42,362 nt of DNA, taken from WJMT01 sp964445575 (GTDB lineage: Bacteria; Acidobacteriota; Aminicenantia; Aminicenantales; Aminicenantaceae). The position numbers and the translations under genes were made by a program. Positions 30,077-39,312 of this stretch are shown here, one piece after another. The stretch's first letter is position 1, and each line of letters opens with the position of its first letter. A model generated the notes under the pieces. That model saw only the letters and a list, made by a program, of their open reading frames with translations, was not told the DNA's origin and ran no database searches. Location: contig CAYULB010000013.1 in assembly GCA_964445575.1 (NCBI GenBank), positions 1 to 42,362 of the forward strand, written 5' to 3'.

Positions 30077-32680
30077 ATGTTTAACTATATATTAAATAAA
30101 ATTTTTGGGACAAAAACAGAGAGAGATATCAAGAAGCTTCAACCCTACGTTTCTGCTGTAAACGAAATTGAACCCCGAATTCAGAAATTAAGTGATTCTC
30201 AACTCCAACAAAAAACCAGCCAGTTCAAGGAAAAACTGGATAGTGGTGCCTCCTTGGATGACCTATTGATTGAAGCATTTGCTGTAGTCAGAGAAACAGC
30301 GAAAAGAAAAGTCAACATGAGACCATTTGATGTCCAAATCATGGGAGGAGTGGCGCTTCATCAGGGAAAAATCGCTGAGATGAAAACAGGTGAAGGAAAG
30401 ACATTAGTCGCCACACTTCCGGTTTATCTCAATGCTCTGGAAAAGAATAAAAATGTTCACATTGTTACTGTCAACGATTATCTAGCTAAAAGAGATTCAG
30501 AATGGATGGGGCCGATTTATAAAGCCTTGGGTTTAGAAGTCGGAACCATTCAGCATGAAATGAATGAAGCCGACCGGAAAGAAGCTTATCAAAAAGATAT
30601 TATCTATGGAACCAATAATGAATTTGGTTTTGACTATTTAAGGGATAATATGAAATTCCGCTTATCCGATATTGTCCAACAAGGACATCACTACGCCATT
30701 CTTGACGAAATAGACAGTATTCTTATTGATGAGGCGAGGACACCTCTTATTATATCAGGACCTACTGAGGATTCCACTTCCATTTATTATAAAGTCAACA
30801 ACTTGTTAAAAAGATTGCAAAATTCCAAACATTATCAAATAGATGAAAAAACCCGGACCGCTGTGCTAACAGAGGAAGGAGTTGAAAAAGCAGAAGAGTA
30901 CTTCAACATAGACAATCTATATGATATTTCTCAGATAGATTTGATCCATTCTATCAATCAAGCATTAAAGGCCCATCACTTATTCAAAAAAGATGTAGAC
31001 TACATGGTCAAGAACGGAAAGGTGGTCATTGTAGATGAATTCACGGGAAGACTTATGCCTGGAAGAAGATACAGCGACGGTCTGCATCAAGCTCTTGAAG
31101 CAAAAGAAAATGTTCGTATTGAAGCAGAATACCAGACCCTGGCCTCTATTACATTCCAAAACTACTTTAGAATGTATGATAAACTGGCCGGAATGACAGG
31201 AACGGCTGCCACAGAAGCTTCTGAATTTCATTCCATATATGAACTTGATGTGGTTGAAATACCCACCAACAGACCGCTTATAAGAAAAGAATATGATGAC
31301 CTGATTTATCGTACTGCCATAGAAAAATGGGACGCTGTGCTCAATGAAATCTTAGAAAACAACAGCGCAGGAAGGCCTGTACTTGTAGGAACTATTTCCA
31401 TTGAGAAATCAGAGCACCTCAGTTCTTTACTGAGGGAAAAAAATATAAAACACAATGTTTTGAATGCAAAATACCATGAAATGGAAGCCAAAATCATTGC
31501 CCAAGCTGGCAGAGTTGGTGCCGTGACCATTGCCACAAATATGGCAGGAAGAGGCGTGGATATTCTACTGGGAGGCAATCCTGAATATCTCGCTGAAGAC
31601 ATCCTTAACCGAAAAGTGAATGATAATATTGACCCCATGGAAAAGGAAAAAGCTGTCCAAAAAGCAAAAAAAATAACCGAACCGAAAAAGAAAAAAGTCA
31701 TCTCATTAGGAGGGCTTCATGTGATAGCTACTGAAAGGCATGAAGCCCGAAGAATAGACAACCAATTAAGGGGACGAAGCGGAAGACAGGGAGATCCTGG
31801 TTCTTCTCGCTTCTATCTTTCTTTAGAAGATGACCTTATGCGTATTTTCGGAAGTGATCGAATATCAGGTATTATGTCTAGAGTAGGTATGGAAGAAGGA
31901 GTCCCCATTGAACACAAAATGGTTACTAGAGCTATAGAGCGTTCTCAGAAGCAAGTAGAAGCCCGTAATTTTTTAATCCGAAAACATCTTCTTGAATATG
32001 ATGATGTCATGAACAAACAAAGAGAGTCAATCTATGCTCAAAGAAAAGAAATTTTGAGCGGAAAAAATATGAAGTCTTACCTCCAGGAAATCACCATAAA
32101 CATCATAGATTGGATAATGGAAAATAACACCAATAAAGAAGATTCTCCAGATGACTGGAATATCGAGGGATTTAAAAACGCCATAAAAGCCCAGTTCGGA
32201 CTAGATGTCAATGAACTTAAAATCGATTGGAACACCATAAACTTTCAGGAACTCAGAGAAAAAATAATAAAAGCAATCAATGATATCTATGAAAAAAAGG
32301 AAGAAATCATTTCACCCGAGAAGATGAGAGAATTTGAAAGAATAATAATGCTCCAGGTAGTTGATTCTCAATGGAAAGATCATCTTCTTGCTATGGATCA
32401 TTTGAAAGAAGGAATTGGTTTGCGAGGGTACGGACAGAGAGATCCTCTGGTTGAATATAAAAGAGAAAGCTTTGATATGTTCCAGGCAATGATGGACCGG
32501 ATAGAAGAAGAAACATTAAAATATCTCTATCTACTTCAGCCTGTTGAAAGAGCTGAAATGCCTGAAAGAAAAGAGCAAGAGGTGTACTACAAAAAACCAG
32601 AAGGAGCACCGACCCAACAAGTCAAAAAAGCCAGGTCTGTCATTCCCAAAAAAAGAAAAAAAGGTAAGAAAAGAAGATAA
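30077..32680 (+). CDS. secA: Protein translocase subunit SecA
   Basis: ATPase motor of Sec export. Walker A MKTGEGKT is at residues 102-109; DEIDSILIDEARTPLIISG is the DEAD/Walker B region; preprotein cross-linking domain ~220-370; second RecA domain with TNMAGRGVDILLGG (Val in place of the common Thr of GRGTD); helical wing and scaffold to ~810. 867 residues. The C-terminus lacks the zinc-binding CxCxSG motif and ends in a Lys/Arg-rich tail (RSVIPKKRKKGKKRR). A weak promoter may be TTGACA at 29990-29995 with TTAAAA 17 bases on. There is no clear Shine-Dalgarno at the ATG. guaB follows after 15 bases. Confidence 0.95.
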   Translation: MFNYILNKIFGTKTERDIKKLQPYVSAVNEIEPRIQKLSDSQLQQKTSQFKEKLDSGASLDDLLIEAFAVVRETAKRKVNMRPFDVQIMGGVALHQGKIAEMKTGEGKTLVATLPVYLNALEKNKNVHIVTVNDYLAKRDSEWMGPIYKALGLEVGTIQHEMNEADRKEAYQKDIIYGTNNEFGFDYLRDNMKFRLSDIVQQGHHYAILDEIDSILIDEARTPLIISGPTEDSTSIYYKVNNLLKRLQNSKHYQIDEKTRTAVLTEEGVEKAEEYFNIDNLYDISQIDLIHSINQALKAHHLFKKDVDYMVKNGKVVIVDEFTGRLMPGRRYSDGLHQALEAKENVRIEAEYQTLASITFQNYFRMYDKLAGMTGTAATEASEFHSIYELDVVEIPTNRPLIRKEYDDLIYRTAIEKWDAVLNEILENNSAGRPVLVGTISIEKSEHLSSLLREKNIKHNVLNAKYHEMEAKIIAQAGRVGAVTIATNMAGRGVDILLGGNPEYLAEDILNRKVNDNIDPMEKEKAVQKAKKITEPKKKKVISLGGLHVIATERHEARRIDNQLRGRSGRQGDPGSSRFYLSLEDDLMRIFGSDRISGIMSRVGMEEGVPIEHKMVTRAIERSQKQVEARNFLIRKHLLEYDDVMNKQRESIYAQRKEILSGKNMKSYLQEITINIIDWIMENNTNKEDSPDDWNIEGFKNAIKAQFGLDVNELKIDWNTINFQELREKIIKAINDIYEKKEEIISPEKMREFERIIMLQVVDSQWKDHLLAMDHLKEGIGLRGYGQRDPLVEYKRESFDMFQAMMDRIEEETLKYLYLLQPVERAEMPERKEQEVYYKKPEGAPTQQVKKARSVIPKKRKKGKKRR

Positions 32681-32695
32681 ATCAAGGAGAAAAAA

Positions 32696-34159
32696 ATGAT
32701 TCATAAAGAAATAATCGAAGGACTGACCTTTGATGATGTGCTTATAATGCCTGCAAAATCCAGTATATTTCCTTCAGAAGCGGATGTAATAACAAAATTA
32801 AGCCGCAACATAAACCTGTCTATTCCTATCCTTAGTTCAGCGATGGACACTATCACTGAATCTAAAATGGCCATTGCAGTCGCCCAAAATGGAGGGATAG
32901 GAATCATTCATAAAAATATGTCTATTGAAAAACAATCCGAAGAAGTAGATAAAGCAAAACGCCATGAAAGCGGAATGATAGTCAATCCCATAACCATGAG
33001 GCCCAGCAATCGAATATATGAAGCTAAAGAGGTAATGAAAAGATATGAAATTTCAGGTCTTCCCATTACTGATGCCGACAATAAATTAGTTGGAATTCTC
33101 ACCAACCGTGATATCCGGTTCGAAACCCGGTTAAACCTCCCTATTGAAAAAGCTATGACCAAAGAACTGGTAACCGTTCCCCTTGGGACATCTATTGAAG
33201 AAGCAAAAAAACTTTTTCATAAACACAAGATTGAGAAAATTTTAATGGTGGACGAAAAATTTCATCTTAAAGGATTGATTACCTATAAAGACATTCTTAA
33301 ACGGATTCAGTATCCCAATGCCTGTAAGGATAAAATGGGCCAGCTGAGAGTGGGAGCTGCCGTTGGTGTTGCTAAAGATACTCTAGAGAGGGCTGCTGAG
33401 CTCATCAAAGCAAAATGTGATGTTTTAGTGGTAGATACAGCTCACGGCCATTCACAAAAAGTTCTGGATACAGTTAAGTCTTTAAGAAAGAAATTTCCCG
33501 ACATTGAACTCATTGCCGGAAATATAGGCACGGCTGAAGCAGCAAAAGATTTAGTAAAACTAGATATCGATGCAGTCAAAGTCGGAGTGGGGCCTGGTTC
33601 TATTTGTACCACTCGAATCATATCCGGAGCAGGGATTCCGCAAATAACAGCCATCTCAAATGTTTATAAAATAACGGAGGCTAATAATATCCCGCTGATA
33701 GCAGATGGGGGAATAAAGTATTCAGGGGATATCACAAAAGCAATAGCCGCAGGAGCTGATTCGGTTATGGTGGGGAATTTACTGGCTGGAACTGATGAAT
33801 CTCCAGGAGAAGTGATCATCTATCAAGGAAGGTCTTACAAGACTTATAGAGGAATGGGTTCCTTGGAAGCTATGCGCAAAGGAAAAAGCAGCGACAGATA
33901 TTTCCAAGATGCTTTCCCCTCCACAAAGTTAGTTCCTGAAGGCATAGAAGGTCGTGTTCCCTATAAAGGAAGCGTCTCTCGTGTTATACAGATGATAGTA
34001 GGGGGGCTTCGTTCAGGAATGGGATACGCAGGGTGCTCAAATATAAAAGAACTTAAGAAAAAAGCAAAGTTCATAAAAATAACTTCTGCTGGCGTCCAGG
34101 AAAGTCATGTTCATGATGTCATCATTACCAAAGGGGCTCCCAATTACCACCTTGACTGA
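32696..34159 (+). CDS. guaB: Inosine-5'-monophosphate dehydrogenase
   Basis: Oxidises IMP to XMP with NAD, the committed step to GMP. Catalytic Cys304 is in GPGSICTTR; DTAHGHS and the NIGT/GGIKYSGD phosphate-binding loops are present; a CBS pair (~95-205) is inserted in the barrel; the flap carries YRGMGSLEAM. 487 residues, full length. AAGGAG lies 7 bases before the ATG. It follows secA by 15 bases, so cotranscription is likely. Converges on panD with a 53-base gap in which I see no convincing hairpin terminator. Confidence 0.95.
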   Translation: MIHKEIIEGLTFDDVLIMPAKSSIFPSEADVITKLSRNINLSIPILSSAMDTITESKMAIAVAQNGGIGIIHKNMSIEKQSEEVDKAKRHESGMIVNPITMRPSNRIYEAKEVMKRYEISGLPITDADNKLVGILTNRDIRFETRLNLPIEKAMTKELVTVPLGTSIEEAKKLFHKHKIEKILMVDEKFHLKGLITYKDILKRIQYPNACKDKMGQLRVGAAVGVAKDTLERAAELIKAKCDVLVVDTAHGHSQKVLDTVKSLRKKFPDIELIAGNIGTAEAAKDLVKLDIDAVKVGVGPGSICTTRIISGAGIPQITAISNVYKITEANNIPLIADGGIKYSGDITKAIAAGADSVMVGNLLAGTDESPGEVIIYQGRSYKTYRGMGSLEAMRKGKSSDRYFQDAFPSTKLVPEGIEGRVPYKGSVSRVIQMIVGGLRSGMGYAGCSNIKELKKKAKFIKITSAGVQESHVHDVIITKGAPNYHLD

Positions 34160-34212
34160 TTTGTCCTTTTCAAAAAACTTCCTGGGATTGAATAATTTTT
34201 GCAAAAAAACGC

Positions 34213-34569
34213 TTATTTGTTTGTTCTGACTCTATTTTCTTTATCAAGGATGAGTATTTTTGGGGAATAAAAATCCGCTTCTTCATCTTCCATAAGAGCA
34301 TAGGAAGCTATAATTAACTGGTCGCCCTTATTGACTTTATGAGCCGCAGCTCCATTGACACAAACTAATCCTGGTTTTTTTTCTTCTTTTATTATATAAG
34401 TGATGAACCTTTCTCCATTTGAAACATTGTATACATGGATCTGTTCAAAAGGAAAGAGGTCAGCTTGTTTTATCAGCTCTTTGTTCAGAGTAAGACTTCC
34501 CTGATAATGGATATTTTTATCTGTAACCCTGGCGTTGTGTATCTTTGATTTGAGCATGATTCGTTTCAT
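34213..34569 (-). CDS. panD: Aspartate 1-decarboxylase
   Basis: Makes beta-alanine for pantothenate. A pyruvoyl enzyme formed by self-cleavage: the Gly24-Ser25 site is visible in YQGSLTL and Ser25 would become the pyruvoyl group. KSKIHNARVT (Lys9), the NVSNGERFITY segment (Arg for substrate carboxylate) and NGAAAHKVNKGDQLII match the family. 118 residues, normal. AAGGAG lies before the ATG; 17 bases after the panC stop. Last gene of the dNK-panB-panC-panD cluster. Confidence 0.93.
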   Translation of the reverse strand: MKRIMLKSKIHNARVTDKNIHYQGSLTLNKELIKQADLFPFEQIHVYNVSNGERFITYIIKEEKKPGLVCVNGAAAHKVNKGDQLIIASYALMEDEEADFYSPKILILDKENRVRTNK

Positions 34570-34586
34570 TGCTTTGACTCCTTAGT

Positions 34587-35429
34587 TTAGATGATCATAT
34601 TATCTATTAACCTTACTTTTCCTATAAAAACCGCTAAGGCAATGAGAGTTCTGCCTTTTATCATTCGGGGCATTTTCGCAAGAGTATTTTTATCCACAAC
34701 CGCAATATAGTCAATCTTCGCTGATTTCTCTTTTTCAATACGTCTCCTCATCAAATCAATTATTTTGCTAGAATCTTTTTCTCCTTTTTGAAAAGCTTCT
34801 TTTGCTTGTTGAAGGCTTTGGTACAAACACTTGGCAGCCTTTCTTTCCTGGGAAGTTAAAAGAACATTTCTTGAACTCAAAGCCAGCCCATCATCTTCTC
34901 TCACAATAGGAACGACTGAGATGTCAACATCAACATTAAGGTCTTTAACCATCTTTTTCAAAATAATGGCTTGTTGCGCATCTTTTTGTCCAAAAAAGGC
35001 TTTATGAGGCTTTATAATATGGAAGAGTTTTAGAACAACGGTGCAAACTCCTCTGAAATGACCGGGCCTGGAAGCTTCGCACAGAATATCCTGCAGGTCA
35101 TGTACTTCAACATAAGTCTTGTATCCTTCTGGATACATTTCACTGTCTCTGCAGGCAAATAAATAATTGACTCCCTCCGCCGTCAGAATAGAGGCATCTC
35201 TTTCTAAGTCACGCGGATATTGTTTGTAATCCTCATCAGGACCAAACTGAAGAGGATTGACATAAACACTCACTACCGTGCAATCTGATGTCTTCACTGA
35301 TTCTCTTACAAGATGCAAATGACCTTCATGTAAATACCCCATGGTTGGGACAAAACCTATAATATCTCCTTTATACCGGTGCTGGTTCATTTCATTCTTC
35401 ATGTCATCAATACTTCTGATTATTTTCAT
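34587..35429 (-). CDS. panC: Pantoate--beta-alanine ligase (pantothenate synthetase)
   Basis: Joins pantoate and beta-alanine with ATP via pantoyl-adenylate. Family motifs: FVPTMGYLHEGHLHLV (HxGH nucleotide site), SVYVNPLQFGPDEDYKQYPR, FFGQKDAQQAIILKKM, and DGLALSSRNVLLT (KMSKS-like). 280 residues. There is no strong Shine-Dalgarno at the ATG, and a 15-bp copy of the dispersed repeat's right terminus (35442-35456) lies in the panB-panC gap of 60 bases. Confidence 0.95.
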   Translation of the reverse strand: MKIIRSIDDMKNEMNQHRYKGDIIGFVPTMGYLHEGHLHLVRESVKTSDCTVVSVYVNPLQFGPDEDYKQYPRDLERDASILTAEGVNYLFACRDSEMYPEGYKTYVEVHDLQDILCEASRPGHFRGVCTVVLKLFHIIKPHKAFFGQKDAQQAIILKKMVKDLNVDVDISVVPIVREDDGLALSSRNVLLTSQERKAAKCLYQSLQQAKEAFQKGEKDSSKIIDLMRRRIEKEKSAKIDYIAVVDKNTLAKMPRMIKGRTLIALAVFIGKVRLIDNMII

Positions 35430-35441
35430 GGCTTTAATCTA

Positions 35442-35456
35442 ACCTGACTTATTCAT
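35442..35456 (-). repeat. Short right-end remnant of the dispersed repeat (panB-panC gap)
   Basis: ACCTGACTTATTCAT differs at one base from the terminus ACCTGACCTATTCAT seen in copy 2 (19161-19175). Similarity does not continue past it. At 15 bases chance cannot be excluded, but the match is in an intergenic gap like the other copies. Confidence 0.4.
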
Positions 35457-35489
35457 GTCAGTTAATTCTCAAGGTCATAGGATTGGAAA

Positions 35490-36353
35490 TCACTTCCTGC
35501 TTTTTTTTGATTCAAATGACCTTTTAATTTCCTTGGAATGATAGGAATGTTTATCCAGGGGAAACTGATTCTTTTTCACTTCTTCCACATATTTCCCTAT
35601 AGCTTTGATCAATATTTCATTTAAATCCACATATTTTTTTACGTACTTAGGTAAATATCCATTTGAATAACCCATAAGGTCGTGGAAAACCAGTATCTGG
35701 CCGTCACAAAAGGGTCCTGCACCTATTCCAACAGTGGGAATACTTAATTCATTTGTTATCACCTTAGCCAGCTCTAAAGGAATACACTCCAAGATTATTG
35801 AAAAGACACCTGCTTCTTCAAGCTTCTTTGCCTGGTCTAAAATCTTTTTGGCTTCAAGTTTATCCTTTCCTCTGACTTTAAAACTGCCGATTCGATTTAT
35901 GGATTGAGGGGTTAATCCCACATGTCCCATCACCGGGATTTCTGCTTCATTCAATGCTTGAATAATTTCTAACCTGAAAGGAGTGGCTCCCTCCATCTTT
36001 ACGGCTCTCGCTCCTCCCTCTTTTATAAAACGAAACGCATTTTCCACTGCTTTCTGTTTGGAAATTTGAAAACTCATATAAGGCATATCTCCTATTACAA
36101 GAGCTCTTTTTACCCCTCTAGCAACCGCTTTGGTATGGTGGATCATTTCTTCCATGCTGACAGGAATGGTATCTTTATATCCCAGGACTACCATCCCTAA
36201 TGAATCCCCTACCAGTATAATATCCACTCCCGCATTATCAACAATTTTGGCTGTAGGAAAATCATACGCAGTAAGTGCAACAATCTTTTCTTTTTTTTCT
36301 TTCTTTTTAATGAGGTCAGAAATTATGACTTTTTGGATTCCATGTTCAGACAT
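35490..36353 (-). CDS. panB: 3-methyl-2-oxobutanoate hydroxymethyltransferase
   Basis: Adds a hydroxymethyl group from methylene-tetrahydrofolate to ketoisovalerate, the first step to pantoate. The TIM-barrel motifs include TAYDFPTAKIVDNAGVDIIL, VGDSLGMVVLGYKDT, GDMPYMSF, VKMEGA, GHVGLTPQS and GIGAGPFCDGQILVFHDLMG. 287 residues, with a Lys/Arg-rich C-terminal tail. GGGAGAAAGGA precedes the ATG. Second gene of the dNK-panB-panC-panD cluster, 56 bases from the kinase stop. Confidence 0.95.
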   Translation of the reverse strand: MSEHGIQKVIISDLIKKKEKKEKIVALTAYDFPTAKIVDNAGVDIILVGDSLGMVVLGYKDTIPVSMEEMIHHTKAVARGVKRALVIGDMPYMSFQISKQKAVENAFRFIKEGGARAVKMEGATPFRLEIIQALNEAEIPVMGHVGLTPQSINRIGSFKVRGKDKLEAKKILDQAKKLEEAGVFSIILECIPLELAKVITNELSIPTVGIGAGPFCDGQILVFHDLMGYSNGYLPKYVKKYVDLNEILIKAIGKYVEEVKKNQFPLDKHSYHSKEIKRSFESKKSRK

Positions 36354-36409
36354 GTGTTTTCCTTTCTCCCCATCCTGCCTTTTTTATCAGGATTGAGGTA
36401 AAGTCTCTC

Positions 36410-37099
36410 TTATTTATGATTATCTTGTTTATTCTGACTTGACTTTCCTAATGGAACATAATACAGAGTATTTTTCTTCATTTGTGCCATCTTGTCAACG
36501 ATATCCTCTACTTCCCCTTGATTTTCAAAATCCAGGTCATCGGCTTTGATGACTAAAAGTGGGGTGGCTTGATAGTTGAAAAAGAAATAATCAAAAGCCT
36601 CCAGAATATCTTCATGATATTTTTCTGATATGTTTTTTTCTATCTCTGTCCCTGTTTTTGATATCCTTTCCAAGAGAGTGGGAAGAGTGATTTGAAGATA
36701 AATGGTTAGGTCCGGCTTTGGAATTTTTTCAAAAAATATATTAAATATTTTCTCGTATACTATCAATTCCTCATCAGTCAAAGTCTGATAGGCATATATC
36801 TTATCTTTCTCAAAAAGATAGTCACAAATGACTTTTCCTGAAAACAAATCTCTCTGCAACAATGCAGATTGTTGATGATACCTGTTCACCAGAAAAACAA
36901 GCTGAGCTAAAAATGAAGCCCCTTCTTTTTCTTCATAAAAGTTTTTTAGATAGGGATTATCTGGAGGATCGAAAACAGCCTTTCCTCCTATCTTTTTGGC
37001 TAAAGCTTTTGTCAACTGACTTTTTCCGGATTTCAATATACCTTCTACAGCAATATGATTGAATGGGATCTCTTTATGCGGAGTCATGTTTGGATTCAT
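36410..37099 (-). CDS. Deoxynucleoside kinase (dGK/dCK-type)
   Basis: Salvage kinase for deoxyribonucleosides. The P-loop is in EGILKSGKSQL (Gly20 to Ser27), a variant of the family's GNIGAGKS. Other signs are a DRY-like region read here as VICDYLFEKDKIYAYQTL, and PDLTIYLQITLPTLLERISK typical of the LID-side strand of dNK proteins. About 229 residues; a second ATG four codons on (37087) is also possible. It is the first gene of the pan cluster; deoxynucleoside kinases occur beside pan genes in several bacteria, but with no clear functional link. Specificity cannot be read from sequence. Confidence 0.78.
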   Translation of the reverse strand: MNPNMTPHKEIPFNHIAVEGILKSGKSQLTKALAKKIGGKAVFDPPDNPYLKNFYEEKEGASFLAQLVFLVNRYHQQSALLQRDLFSGKVICDYLFEKDKIYAYQTLTDEELIVYEKIFNIFFEKIPKPDLTIYLQITLPTLLERISKTGTEIEKNISEKYHEDILEAFDYFFFNYQATPLLVIKADDLDFENQGEVEDIVDKMAQMKKNTLYYVPLGKSSQNKQDNHK

Positions 37100-37187
37100 T
37101 CCTGTTTTTCATTTTACCACCGGAATAAAATCTTAAAATAACCAATATCCCTTAAGAAGTCAAACCTTGAAGAAAATTCCAAATCTG

Positions 37188-37418
37188 TTATTTTGTTGTC
37201 TTCTTTTCTTTTTCTTTTTTTTGGACTTCTTCCTCAGTGGGAATAATAATCCATGCAATAATATAAAACAGCAGCATGGGGAATACAGCGGTGATCAATG
37301 CAATCCCTACAAATATCAATCGGATAAGCGATACATCCAGGTCAAAATATTGAGCGAGTCCCACACAGACTCCTCCTATCATCTTGTTGCTCTGTAACCG
37401 GTAAAGCCTTTTGGTCAT
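37188..37418 (-). CDS. PspC-domain small membrane protein
   Basis: 76 residues with the PspC domain: KRLYRLQSNKMIGGVCVGLA, then QYFDLDVSLIRLIFVGIALI, one or two membrane segments (~32-62), and a C-terminal Lys/Glu-rich tail (EEEVQKKEKEKKTTK). PspC proteins sense membrane stress with PspB/PspA in enterics; stand-alone copies are common elsewhere. CAGGAG precedes the ATG. It is not next to pspA, and stands alone between the pan cluster and the DUF1858 gene. Confidence 0.88.
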   Translation of the reverse strand: MTKRLYRLQSNKMIGGVCVGLAQYFDLDVSLIRLIFVGIALITAVFPMLLFYIIAWIIIPTEEEVQKKEKEKKTTK

Positions 37419-37558
37419 AGTTTATATCTCCTGGCGTTGGGTTGCTATTTTATTATAATATAAATCATGTCCGAATTTCAGAATTTTTGTTTTTATCTTT
37501 CACTGCCTGAATCTTATAGGGCACATTATCATAAGAGACAAAATATTTGGTCCGTACC

Positions 37559-37777
37559 TCAGCTGTTCTCTTCTTTTAGGAATTTATTGAGCTTGTCAAC
37601 TAAAGCCTGAGGGTCATCTACCCCTTCTTCTTCTAGGAGTTCTCCGAGCGTACACCACAAAGGCTCTCCACATCGAATACATCGGATCTCATGCTTGGTG
37701 AGAAAACGTACAGATTCAGGAAACTGCAGTACAAGCTCCTCAATTTGCATATCCAGGCTAACAAGGGACTTGGTCAT
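37559..37777 (-). CDS. DUF1858 domain protein
   Basis: 72 residues. The DUF1858 pattern is clear: a Leu/Ile-rich start (LVSLDMQIEELVLQFPESVR), then HEIRCIRCGEP with a CxxC, then a TLGELLEEEGVDDP-like helix and a C-terminal LNKFL. A third Cys follows (WCTLG). The domain often occurs beside hybrid-cluster or redox proteins, where its Cys pair may be redox active or bind metal. The ATG overlaps the ALDH stop (ATGA, 37774-37777), so translation is coupled to the dehydrogenase; a functional connection is inference. Confidence 0.75.
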   Translation of the reverse strand: MTKSLVSLDMQIEELVLQFPESVRFLTKHEIRCIRCGEPLWCTLGELLEEEGVDDPQALVDKLNKFLKEENS

Positions 37778-39297
37778 CCTCCGAACTTAATCCCCTGAGC
37801 CAAGGGCAGTTCCTTTGACCAGTTGATGGTATTAGTCTGCCTCCGCATATAAGTCTTCCAAGCATCTGAGCCAGATTCTCTTCCCCCTCCGGTTTCTTTC
37901 TCGCCGCCAAAAGCTCCTCCGATTTCTGCTCCTGATGTCCCGATATTCACATTGGCAATCCCACAATCAGATCCTTCGTGGGAAAGAAATTTTTCTGCCT
38001 TTAAAAGATTAGTGGTGAAAATGGCGCTGGATAGTCCTTGGGGAACTTCATTATGCATGCGAATGGCTTCTTCTAACTCCTCATATTCCATCAGGTAAAG
38101 AATGGGCGCAAAGGTTTCAATATGGACAATATCTGTTTGACAAGGCATTTTTACAATAGCGGGTTCGACAAATCTTTCCCCTAATTCGGGAAGGCCCTTC
38201 CCTCCTCTGAGGATTTCCCCTCCTTGTTCCTGGGCTTTTTCCAAAGCTGCCGTCATATCTTCAACTGCAGCTTTAGTCACTAGGGGTCCCATCAGTATCC
38301 CTTCTTTCATAGGGTTTCCAATTCGCACCTGCTGATATGCATTTATAATTTTTTCAGTCAATTCAGATGCGATGGATTTATGCATGATAATACGGCGGGT
38401 GCTGGTGCACCGCTGCCCTGCTGTACCCACAGCTCCGAAAAGAATGGTCCGGACAGCAATTTCTAAGTCCGCGTCCTCAGTCACTATGATGGCGTTGTTC
38501 CCCCCAAGCTCCAGAATAGTTCGTCCGAAACGACGAGCCACAGCTTGGGAGACCTTACGTCCCATTTGAGTAGAACCAGTGAAAGAAATTAGAGGAAGTC
38601 GGGGATCATTGATCATACGCTCTCCCACCACAGAACCTCTCCCCACAACCAGGTTAAAAACTCCTTTAAGTCCATGGTCTCCCATGACTTGATTGGTTAT
38701 GTGCTGGACAGCAACGGCTGTCAAGGGAGTATCTGAGGAGGGTTTCCAAACAGTGGTATCGCCACACACAGCTGCAATGGCAGCATTCCATGACCACACG
38801 GCAACAGGAAAATTAAATGCAGTTACCACTCCTACAGCACCCAGGGGATGCCACTGTTCATACATCCGATGGGCTGGACGTTCCGAGTGCATGGTCAATC
38901 CATACAGTTGGCGGGAAAGCCCTACAGCAAAGTCACAAATATCGATCATTTCCTGGACTTCACCATGTCCCTCTTCTCTAATTTTACCCATCTCTAAAGT
39001 GACCAAATCACCCAACGGCTCCTTTTTTTGCTGAATGGCTTCTCTTAAGTCCCGAATGACTAATCCTCTTTTAGGCGCTGGCATCATCCGCCATGAATTA
39101 AAAGCCTGGGTCGCTGTATCCATGACCTTCTCGTAGGTCTTTGGGCTGGCTTGGAGAACTCTGGCTATAGGTTCACCTGTTGACGGGTTTATAGAGACTG
39201 TCTCCTTTGCTTCAGGATCTGTGTACCAGTCATCCGGACCTGCACAGACTCCTGTGTTAACTTCCTTTATATTCAGCTTTTTAAGAATAGCTTTCAT
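37774..39297 (-). CDS. Aldehyde dehydrogenase, ALDH7/antiquitin type (aminoadipate-semialdehyde dehydrogenase-like)
   Basis: NAD-dependent aldehyde dehydrogenase of 507 residues. The ALDH7 signatures are AFNFPVAVWSWNAAIAAVCG, WKPSSDTPLTAVA, SFTGSTQMGRKV, LELGGNNAI (general base region) and GQRCTSTRR with the catalytic Cys. ALDH7 enzymes oxidise alpha-aminoadipate semialdehyde/piperideine-6-carboxylate in lysine breakdown, or betaine aldehyde. The ATG at 39297 is chosen (GGAG upstream); two TTG codons lie just before it. Upstream, 15 bases away, is P5C dehydrogenase; downstream a DUF1858 gene overlaps by 4 bases. Substrate is inferred from family only. Confidence 0.85.
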   Translation of the reverse strand: MKAILKKLNIKEVNTGVCAGPDDWYTDPEAKETVSINPSTGEPIARVLQASPKTYEKVMDTATQAFNSWRMMPAPKRGLVIRDLREAIQQKKEPLGDLVTLEMGKIREEGHGEVQEMIDICDFAVGLSRQLYGLTMHSERPAHRMYEQWHPLGAVGVVTAFNFPVAVWSWNAAIAAVCGDTTVWKPSSDTPLTAVAVQHITNQVMGDHGLKGVFNLVVGRGSVVGERMINDPRLPLISFTGSTQMGRKVSQAVARRFGRTILELGGNNAIIVTEDADLEIAVRTILFGAVGTAGQRCTSTRRIIMHKSIASELTEKIINAYQQVRIGNPMKEGILMGPLVTKAAVEDMTAALEKAQEQGGEILRGGKGLPELGERFVEPAIVKMPCQTDIVHIETFAPILYLMEYEELEEAIRMHNEVPQGLSSAIFTTNLLKAEKFLSHEGSDCGIANVNIGTSGAEIGGAFGGEKETGGGRESGSDAWKTYMRRQTNTINWSKELPLAQGIKFGG

Positions 39298-39312
39298 CAA
39301 CAATTCTCCTGC

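Noticed and set aside
34160..34212. Rho-independent terminator between guaB and panD
   Set aside because: T-runs are present, but I could not find a paired stem next to them.
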